Positions 7,774 through 12,849 of a DNA stretch of 12,849 nt are shown in pieces. The DNA is from Candidatus Nitrotoga sp. CP45 (GTDB taxonomy: Bacteria > Bacteroidota > Bacteroidia > Flavobacteriales > Flavobacteriaceae): assembly GCA_943329165.2 (NCBI GenBank), contig CALQCV020000026.1:1-12849 (forward strand), written 5' to 3'. The notes beneath the pieces are model-generated. The model saw only the letters and a program-made list of their open reading frames with translations, did no database searches and had not been told where the DNA came from. The number at the start of each line of letters is the position of its first letter. The first letter of the stretch is position 1. The position numbers and the translations under genes are program-made.

Positions 7774-8490
7774 TTATAATAATTTCAAACTTTTCAATAG
7801 TTCTGGACGATTTCGTCGGCTAACAGGAACAACATCTTTACCAATCAATACGGTATTGTCTTCAATATCAATAATTTTTTTTGTGTTAATCATATACGAA
7901 CGATGTGATTTGAAAAACATACCAGCAGGCAATTTATTTTCAATTTTCTTGAGTGTATTATGCACTATATAATTATTACTTTCGGTTTTTATTGATACAT
8001 AATCTCCTTTGGCTTGAAAATATAATATAGAATTAGTGTCAATTTTTATTAATCTTTTACCCATGTTAATATAAAAAGTGGATTGAAAATCTTCAGATAT
8101 TTTTTCTAGATTTTGCTTTTTTGAATTTAAATTGTCATTATTTCGAGTATTTATTTTTTTTATTGCTCTGTCAAATCGCTCTTCTGTGATTGGTTTAACT
8201 AAATAATCAACAACATTATCATACTCAAATGCATTTATAGCAAATTCTTTATCAGAAGTAACTAGAACAATGTTGACATTATGTTTTATAGTGTCAATAA
8301 AATCAAAACCATTAAAATCGGGCATATGAATATCTAGAAATATTAAATCTACTTTTTTCTTATTTAAGTATTTTACAGCTTCTATAGCGCTATTAAATTC
8401 CGCATCTACAACATGTTCTGTTCTAGAAGTAATTAACTCGCTAATAATAGCTCTAGCCATTAACTCGTCATCAATAATAATACATTTCAT
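7774..8490 (-). CDS. LytTR-family DNA-binding response regulator
   Basis: This is a two-domain response regulator of 238 aa. The receiver domain (1-115) has the acidic pair D7/D8, the phosphoacceptor D53 in LIFLDIHMPD, T78 and K99-P100. The LytTR domain (about 137-236) shows FYINMGKRLIKID, ILYFQAKGDYVSI, a FKSHRSYMIN segment and a VPVSRRNRP end, all typical. It should bind DNA direct repeats when phosphorylated. It is the last gene of the operon, 8 bases after the Hpt gene, and is the only DNA-binding output encoded there. This makes it the likely end of the phosphorelay, accepting phosphate from the Hpt protein or directly from the kinase. Its target genes cannot be read from the window; self-regulation upstream of 12500 is possible. 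Confidence 0.95.
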   Translation of the reverse strand: MKCIIIDDELMARAIISELITSRTEHVVDAEFNSAIEAVKYLNKKKVDLIFLDIHMPDFNGFDFIDTIKHNVNIVLVTSDKEFAINAFEYDNVVDYLVKPITEERFDRAIKKINTRNNDNLNSKKQNLEKISEDFQSTFYINMGKRLIKIDTNSILYFQAKGDYVSIKTESNNYIVHNTLKKIENKLPAGMFFKSHRSYMINTKKIIDIEDNTVLIGKDVVPVSRRNRPELLKSLKLL

Positions 8491-8498
8491 TTTTATAG

Positions 8499-8816
8499 TT
8501 ATTGGAGATTTGTGAAATTGCGAATTACAATTAATATTTCTTCAAATTCTTTTTGTAATTCTGTTTTCCCTTCTCTTAAGTTATTTTCATATTCTTCAGC
8601 AATATAAAAACTATTTTCCATACCGTAAACAGAAATTTTATGTTTTATTTTATGAACACATTCTGATACTTGTTTGATTTTATTTAAACGCAAGCACATA
8701 TAATAGGCGTCTATTTCCAATGGCAATTCATATTTTATGATATCGATAATTTTATGTTTAAACGTTTCGCTTTTGCCTGAAAGTTTTAGTATGTAATTTA
8801 AGTTAGGTTGTTCCAT
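8499..8816 (-). CDS. Stand-alone Hpt histidine phosphotransfer protein
   Basis: This 105-aa all-helical protein has a clear Hpt signature: H55 and K58 in CVHKIKHKISVYGM, with G65 ten residues after the histidine, matching the HxxKxxxxxxG pattern. Hpt proteins carry a phosphoryl group on histidine between two receiver aspartates and have no enzymatic activity of their own. The start codon at 8814-8816 overlaps the end of the kinase gene by 14 bases, so the two are translationally coupled. The kinase has no receiver domain of its own, so this protein most plausibly links the operon's two response regulators (inference). An unusual extra histidine, H59, takes the place of the common glycine after HxxK. 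Confidence 0.85.
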   Translation of the reverse strand: MEQPNLNYILKLSGKSETFKHKIIDIIKYELPLEIDAYYMCLRLNKIKQVSECVHKIKHKISVYGMENSFYIAEEYENNLREGKTELQKEFEEILIVIRNFTNLQ

Positions 8817-11499
8817 TATTTACTTTTGGTATTTTAAAATAAAATATAGTTCCTTTATTTAGCTCACTTTCTAACCATATTTCGCCTTTGTAATTTTCAA
8901 TTATTTTTTTCACTATTGACAATCCTATTCCAGAAGATTTTGAGTCACCAGAATATGATTCAAAAATATCAAATATTTTCTCATGATATGATTTTTCTAT
9001 TCCAATACCATTGTCTTTTATAGAAAACAAATGAAAATCAGCAATATCTTTATAAGTAATAGTGACTTTTCCTTCTTTTTTATTACTATAATTAACAGCA
9101 TTACTTATTAGGTTTTGAAATAACTGTTGTATTCTGTATTTATCAGTAAAAATAGTAGGTAATTTATTCTTTATTTTAATAGTTACATGACTTGGGATGT
9201 GTATCATAGCAATTACGAGATTAAGTATTTCATTTAAATCAACTTTTTGATATTTATATTCAGTTGTATCAAGTTTAGAAATCGTTAATACCCCATCAAT
9301 TAAGTTGTCCATTTTCTCAACTTTCTCCACTAACATGTCCATATATTTTTCCCCGTTTTCAGTAAACAACATATCTTTTTCTTCTTTTATCCAAGAAATA
9401 AGTGTGTGAATACTTCGTAACGGAGATTTTAAATCATGGGAAATAATATGAGCATAATCATTTAAACTTTCATTTTGTCTTTCAAGTTTTAATAATAATT
9501 CTTCCTTTTGAATTTCTAATTTTTTCTTTTCTGTAATATCCAAATGAATTCCGATGCTTCCTATAACTTCCCCATTTAAATTAAAATTGGGCGCACCACT
9601 AATCATCCAATGCCTTATTTCTTTTGATTTATTTCTTATATCAATTTCATATGAATCTGCAATACTCTTGATTGTTCTGTCTACTAACTTATTTTTAATT
9701 ATTTTTTTATTCATTTCATTTAAAAAAATAGTTGATGCATTTTTACCTATCAACTCTTCTTTTTTATATCCACTCATTGAGCAAAAAGATTGATTTGCTA
9801 ATTTTATAATATCATTATTATCAACTTCAAGCAAACCCATATTCATATTATCTATAATGCTACTGTATTTTGTTTTTTCTATTTCTAAGCTTTGTTCGTA
9901 TCTTTTTTTAATTGTTACATCTACATAATTCCATAAATGACTACTGTCAATTAGAATTGGAATGTAAGTTCTTTCGAGTATTCTACCATCAGCCAACTCT
10001 ATTTCTTCTGCAATCACCATTTTTTGATTTTTAAAAATAGTTTTAACTCTATTAAGAAATTGATCAGGATCTTTAAATAATAATTTAGTGCTTTCGGCTG
10101 CCTCATCACAGTCAAAACCCTGCATTAACTCAGGATCTATATCTATACCAAAAATGTCACAAAACTTTTTATTGACTAATCGTATTTTTCGGTTAGCATC
10201 TTCTAATAAAATACCCGATTGTAAATTCTTAATTAATAAATAAAGTCGGTTTTCAGATTCAATAAGACTTTGTCTATGTTCTTTTTCAAAGGAGATGTCT
10301 TCTTGAATGATAAAATATTTTAAAACTTCGCCTTCGTTATTTGTTATAGCTCTACCCTTTACCCTTGACCAATAACTGGTTTTTGATTTTTTATAATTAA
10401 TAATTTCGGTATCAAAAGCTCCACTATTAATCATTTGGTTATCTATGAATTCTAGAGTGTCTTTATTGGTTTTTGGACCCTGTAATAATTTTGTTATTTT
10501 TTTTCCGTATACTTCTGCTCTTATATATTCTGTCAACTCTACAAAACGGTCATTCACCCATTCTATTTTTCCTTTATTATTACATATAACTATGGAACTA
10601 AAGTTTCTCTCAGCTATGGAGGATAGTAATAATAATTTTTCTTCTTGTTCTTTTTCGGATGTTATATCTTCAATTACAGCAAAGTAATTTAATATTCTGC
10701 CATCTACATCTCTTACCGGTTGCTTAATAGTTTTAAACCATACTTTTTTTCCATCTAGCGAAATGGTGGTTTTTTCATTACTAAATATTACACCTTTTTC
10801 AAATTCGGTTAAAATACTTTCTATTTCTATAGGATCATATCTTTTGTTTGGTTCAAAATCATGAATAGAACTTCCAATAATTTTATTTAAAGGTAAGCCT
10901 ACTATATTTAGATAAGCATCATTACACCAAGATATAATTCCTTTAGTATCAAATATGACAACTCCATTCTTATTGGCACGCGCAACTAATGATAATTTAT
11001 TTAATTCTTCTTTATCTTTTTTTAGAATATTTCTTTGATCATTTACTGTCTTTAACAATTCTTTCAAATCGTTATAATTGATTTCGTAATTTTTAGAAAC
11101 GTGTAATATATCAAGCAATGAATCATGAAAAGCAAAATCATTTATAGATAGATTTTTTTGAACAACCTCATCTATAGAAACAAACCATGGAGATCCAACA
11201 AAAAGATAGCCCTCGTCATTAATTTCAAATTGACCTTTAAGAATAGTTTCATCTTTGTAATTTGATTTTAATATAACCAGTTGATTAGTTATAGTATTAA
11301 ATTGATTTGTTGAATATTCTTCAATATGAGGCCTTGAGATAGAAAAGTTATCTTTAAATAACGTTTTTTTTAATTCTGGAATAATTTTAGGGATACTTTT
11401 GCCATAGCTTTTAATACACAAATTAGTATCTAATAAAATATAAAAAGGAAATATTTTACTAAAAGTATCTTTTCTAAATTTAAATTCTATTTGTTCCAT
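8803..11499 (-). CDS. Soluble HNOBA-PAS(x4) histidine kinase, predicted partner of H-NOX
   Basis: The protein is 898 aa with no transmembrane segment, so it is cytoplasmic. Residues about 8-135 read as an HNOBA domain, the heme-NO-binding-associated PAS-like domain of soluble guanylate cyclase: IFPFYILLD (16-24), ISRPHIEEY (54-62), LKGQFEI (87-93), LFVGSPW (99-105), and SINDFAFHDS with H125-D126. A coiled-coil linker follows (about 138-170). Four PAS domains come next, at about 170-283, 289-404, 412-535 and 540-658, three ending in a D-I-T/S type motif. HisKA carries the phosphoacceptor H688 in SHDLKSPL. The ATPase domain has N796/N800 (N box), DNGIGIE (829-835), the F-box IFDIFES and SSGIGLSI (855-862). 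There is no receiver domain. The gene begins 5 bases after the H-NOX stop, so the split sensor halves are made together. I infer that H-NOX docks on HNOBA and controls the kinase. The HNOBA call rests on motif recall, not on a profile search. Confidence 0.88.
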   Translation of the reverse strand: MEQIEFKFRKDTFSKIFPFYILLDTNLCIKSYGKSIPKIIPELKKTLFKDNFSISRPHIEEYSTNQFNTITNQLVILKSNYKDETILKGQFEINDEGYLFVGSPWFVSIDEVVQKNLSINDFAFHDSLLDILHVSKNYEINYNDLKELLKTVNDQRNILKKDKEELNKLSLVARANKNGVVIFDTKGIISWCNDAYLNIVGLPLNKIIGSSIHDFEPNKRYDPIEIESILTEFEKGVIFSNEKTTISLDGKKVWFKTIKQPVRDVDGRILNYFAVIEDITSEKEQEEKLLLLSSIAERNFSSIVICNNKGKIEWVNDRFVELTEYIRAEVYGKKITKLLQGPKTNKDTLEFIDNQMINSGAFDTEIINYKKSKTSYWSRVKGRAITNNEGEVLKYFIIQEDISFEKEHRQSLIESENRLYLLIKNLQSGILLEDANRKIRLVNKKFCDIFGIDIDPELMQGFDCDEAAESTKLLFKDPDQFLNRVKTIFKNQKMVIAEEIELADGRILERTYIPILIDSSHLWNYVDVTIKKRYEQSLEIEKTKYSSIIDNMNMGLLEVDNNDIIKLANQSFCSMSGYKKEELIGKNASTIFLNEMNKKIIKNKLVDRTIKSIADSYEIDIRNKSKEIRHWMISGAPNFNLNGEVIGSIGIHLDITEKKKLEIQKEELLLKLERQNESLNDYAHIISHDLKSPLRSIHTLISWIKEEKDMLFTENGEKYMDMLVEKVEKMDNLIDGVLTISKLDTTEYKYQKVDLNEILNLVIAMIHIPSHVTIKIKNKLPTIFTDKYRIQQLFQNLISNAVNYSNKKEGKVTITYKDIADFHLFSIKDNGIGIEKSYHEKIFDIFESYSGDSKSSGIGLSIVKKIIENYKGEIWLESELNKGTIFYFKIPKVNNGTT

Positions 11500-11504
11500 A
11501 ACTG

Positions 11505-12047
11505 TTACCAGCTTATTTTAAAAATTTCGTGATCTGAACCATCTGACCTAGACTTTAATAATTCTATTTCGGTTTCGGTAGAATAGATAATTCCTAATCC
11601 TTGAATTAAACCTCTAACAAATTCTTGCAATCCTTCTCTTTTTGAAAAATAATGCAAGCAAAGATTTCTTTCTTCAATATGGCTAACTTTAAATTCTGGA
11701 GGTGTTAATTTAGGATAATGCAACATAACTCTATTATGAAATGCTGGTAAGTTGATCAAAAATTGTTTTAAGTTAGAACCACCTGTTTGCATTAACCCAC
11801 TGTATTTATCTCGAGTAGTTTTTACTACCCACCATTCACCAAAAGCAATCATTACATCATCTATACTCATATTCATTTCTTGAGAAATTGTTTGAGCAAG
11901 TTGGTATGTTATAGCATCATCATATGTTTCGTTACTAATAAAAAAACTATGTTCAATTCCGCTCTTTTCTAGAATTATTTCCCATTTATCTTCTCCGAAA
12001 TTGGAAATTACTAGTTCTTCAATTGCTTTGTTAACGATACCATACAT
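11505..12047 (-). CDS. H-NOX (HNOB) heme nitric-oxide sensor protein
   Basis: This is a stand-alone H-NOX domain of 180 aa. The N-terminus MYGIVNKAIEELV is the family signature, close to guanylate cyclase and cyanobacterial H-NOX. The proximal heme ligand is H104 in LPAFHNRV, followed by HYPKLTPPEF with the conserved prolines. The heme-propionate motif YxSxR is complete: Y133, S135, R137 in LHYFSKREG. The stretch after YxSxR (EGLQEFVRGLI) has no tyrosine where oxygen-binding H-NOX proteins such as that of Caldanaerobacter carry distal Tyr140, so this one probably binds NO and not oxygen (inference). In other bacteria, stand-alone H-NOX proteins bind and regulate a neighbouring kinase or cyclase. 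Here the next gene encodes a kinase with an HNOBA domain. The start ATG lies 4 bases after the response regulator stop. Confidence 0.95.
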   Translation of the reverse strand: MYGIVNKAIEELVISNFGEDKWEIILEKSGIEHSFFISNETYDDAITYQLAQTISQEMNMSIDDVMIAFGEWWVVKTTRDKYSGLMQTGGSNLKQFLINLPAFHNRVMLHYPKLTPPEFKVSHIEERNLCLHYFSKREGLQEFVRGLIQGLGIIYSTETEIELLKSRSDGSDHEIFKISW

Positions 12048-12051
12048 AAAC

Positions 12052-12468
12052 TTAGTTTTTACTTATTAATTTGTTTATTGACCAATAGTTCATTAGATTT
12101 TCAATGCACACAACATAATCTTCATATTTTAATGGTTTTAACATATATCCAGCAATACCTATTTCATAACATTCTAATATGTCTTTAGAGTTATTGGATG
12201 TAGTTAATACAATTGCCGGTATGAAACGAAATTTATTGTCTTTCTTTATAAACTTTAAAAAATCTATGCCATTAATTTTGGGCATGTTTAAATCTAATAC
12301 AATTAGATTAATAACTTGTGTTTTTGTTTTTAATAAATTTATGGCTTCTTCGCCATTACGAGCTACTAAAATCGTATGTTTTTTTTCAAAACTATTAATA
12401 ACACGATTAAATTTCATTATTTCGATAGAATCATCTTCAATCAAGAGTATATTCAATAAATTATTCAT
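12052..12468 (-). CDS. Single-domain response regulator (CheY/Spo0F-like receiver)
   Basis: From the ATG at 12466-12468 this is a 138-aa receiver with no output domain. It begins directly with the receiver strand NNLLNILLIEDD (acidic residues E11, D12, D13). The phosphoacceptor is D59 in LIVLDLNMP, with T89/T90 and K111-P112. A longer frame begins with TTG at 12495, but that codon lies inside the probable -7 promoter box, so I reject it. Single-domain receivers either bind a target protein or pass phosphate on. As the kinase here lacks a receiver and a free Hpt is present, a Spo0F-like middle role (kinase to this protein to Hpt to LytTR) is the simplest reading, though inferred. It is the first gene of the five-gene operon. 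Confidence 0.93.
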   Translation of the reverse strand: MNNLLNILLIEDDSIEIMKFNRVINSFEKKHTILVARNGEEAINLLKTKTQVINLIVLDLNMPKINGIDFLKFIKKDNKFRFIPAIVLTTSNNSKDILECYEIGIAGYMLKPLKYEDYVVCIENLMNYWSINKLISKN

Positions 12469-12492
12469 TATTAATATATTATCTATTTTTAT

Positions 12493-12500
12493 CAAATATA
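12493..12500 (-). promoter_or_regulatory. -7 promoter box of the H-NOX/kinase operon
   Basis: On the minus strand the bases read TATATTTG, a perfect TAnnTTTG box. It ends 24 bases before the ATG at 12468, giving a leader of about 15-20 bases. No TTG lies 19 bases upstream, so the -33 element is poor and an activator may be needed. Confidence 0.5.
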
Positions 12501-12673
12501 AAGAAAAAAACTACTTTAAAATAATTTAAACATCAAGGATGGTCCAAAAAAAATAATTTTTTTTAGAATAATAATTTTAAAAAAAGCTTTTTGATTTTAT
12601 TTTTTTGTTTAATTAAGTTGGCTATAAACATTTCATTTAAAAAAATATAACGCCAATTTATTACTACAGTCAA

Positions 12674-12683
12674 AGTTTAAACT
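12674..12683. promoter_or_regulatory. 10-base palindrome AGTTTAAACT
   Basis: This is a perfect palindrome, 6 bases from the larger inverted repeat at 12690-12716 and about 175 bases upstream of the operon's -7 box. It could be a half of a compound operator, but a palindrome of this size is not rare in AT-rich DNA. Confidence 0.2.
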
Positions 12684-12689
12684 GCAAGA

Positions 12690-12716
12690 GTAATTGATAA
12701 AGAATATATCAATTAC
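12690..12716. promoter_or_regulatory. Perfect 10-base inverted repeat, candidate operator or hairpin
   Basis: GTAATTGATA (12690-12699) and TATCAATTAC (12707-12716) are perfect reverse complements around a 7-base spacer, and the outer GAG/CTC bases extend it past one bulge. It lies about 190 bases upstream of the operon's promoter box. No U-run follows on the minus strand, so it is not a standard terminator for a gene entering from the right. A binding site for a dimeric regulator is possible. Confidence 0.4.
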
Positions 12717-12800
12717 CTCATAATAAATGATTTCAAAAGTTAACTATAAAATAGCTAGAATTTTATACCAATAACAATTAAAATAATTAAGAGGTCTTTG

Positions 12801-12849
12801 TTATTTATTAAATATTAATTCAACATCGTTTTTAGATAAAGGTGTGTTG
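12801..12849 (-). CDS. Possible C-terminal end of a gene entering from the right edge
   Basis: On the minus strand one frame is open from the window edge to a TAA at 12801-12803 and reads NTPLSKNDVELIFNK. The composition looks protein-like, but 15 codons are too few to prove coding and no family can be named. If real, its 3' end faces the H-NOX operon in the same direction, about 300 bases upstream. Confidence 0.3.
   Translation of the reverse strand, partial: NTPLSKNDVELIFNK

Larger units (their letters stand above)
12501..12849. other. AT-rich non-coding upstream region
   Basis: About 300 bases here have no convincing gene. At 12546-12564 there is A8-TAA-T8, and at 12581-12592 the palindrome AAAAAGCTTTTT, followed by further A/T runs to about 12615. 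Such tracts bend or stiffen DNA and often sit upstream of promoters, where they can act as UP-like elements or sites for nucleoid proteins. A 10-base palindrome and a perfect inverted repeat lie further upstream and are listed separately. Confidence 0.5.

Noticed and set aside
10447..10555. PAS2 of the kinase as a LOV blue-light sensor because of its LLQGPKTN motif
   Set aside because: The flavin-binding cysteine of the GxNCRFLQ motif is missing (the region reads GKKITKLLQG). Many light-insensitive PAS domains in histidine kinases share LQGP.
12469..12495. TTG start extending the single-domain response regulator by 9 residues
   Set aside because: The TTG is inside a perfect -7 promoter box, and the receiver fold begins right after the ATG at 12468.
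12690..12716. Inverted repeat as a Rho-independent terminator
   Set aside because: No T-run follows on either strand.
1..12849. tRNA, rRNA, CRISPR array, transposase or restriction/defence genes
   Set aside because: No regular spacer-repeat pattern, tRNA-like cloverleaf or mobile-element protein was seen by eye. A tRNAscan or Rfam search was not possible here.

Overview
The window looks like chromosomal DNA of a Flavobacteriales bacterium (Bacteroidota, Flavobacterium-like). The DNA is AT-rich, Shine-Dalgarno sites are missing, promoters resemble the Bacteroidota TTG-N19-TAnnTTTG type, and the protein families (paired-parvulin SurA-like chaperones, LytTR regulators, small Ala-Gln-cleaved secreted proteins) are typical of that group. 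No rRNA, tRNA, CRISPR array, transposase or phage gene was seen.

Left part, 1-5433, all on the minus strand: an envelope-biogenesis operon read from about 5515 leftwards. It encodes a large two-parvulin periplasmic isomerase (654 aa), a SurA-N-like lipoprotein with no visible parvulin domain (282 aa), a second two-parvulin SurA-like protein (468 aa) and a MoxR-type AAA+ ATPase (317 aa). The genes overlap or lie 1 to 58 bases apart. A good promoter lies at 5522-5551. Past the MoxR stop codon are about 200 non-coding bases with a long imperfect inverted repeat, flanked by a 12-base direct repeat. In the middle, divergently transcribed, lie prfC (peptide chain release factor 3) and a tiny secreted, membrane-anchored protein, closed by a strong terminator at 7551-7580.

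Right part, 7716-12500, minus strand: a compact, distinctly AT-richer five-gene operon, and the most interesting content. In transcription order it encodes a single-domain response regulator, a stand-alone H-NOX (HNOB) heme nitric-oxide sensor, a soluble histidine kinase whose N-terminus reads as an HNOBA domain (the partner domain of H-NOX in soluble guanylate cyclase) followed by four PAS domains, an Hpt phosphotransfer protein, and a LytTR DNA-binding response regulator. Together these supply every part of a His-Asp-His-Asp phosphorelay as separate proteins. The input resembles an animal guanylate cyclase sensor cut between its first two domains. My reading is that NO (or a related heme ligand) bound by H-NOX changes kinase activity through the HNOBA domain and that the phosphate ends on the LytTR regulator. 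The domain calls come from the sequence; the signal, the direction of the effect and the targets are inference.

The right edge, 12501-12849, is very AT-rich non-coding DNA with A/T tracts, a 10-base palindrome, a perfect 10-base inverted repeat and possibly the last codons of a neighbouring minus-strand gene.
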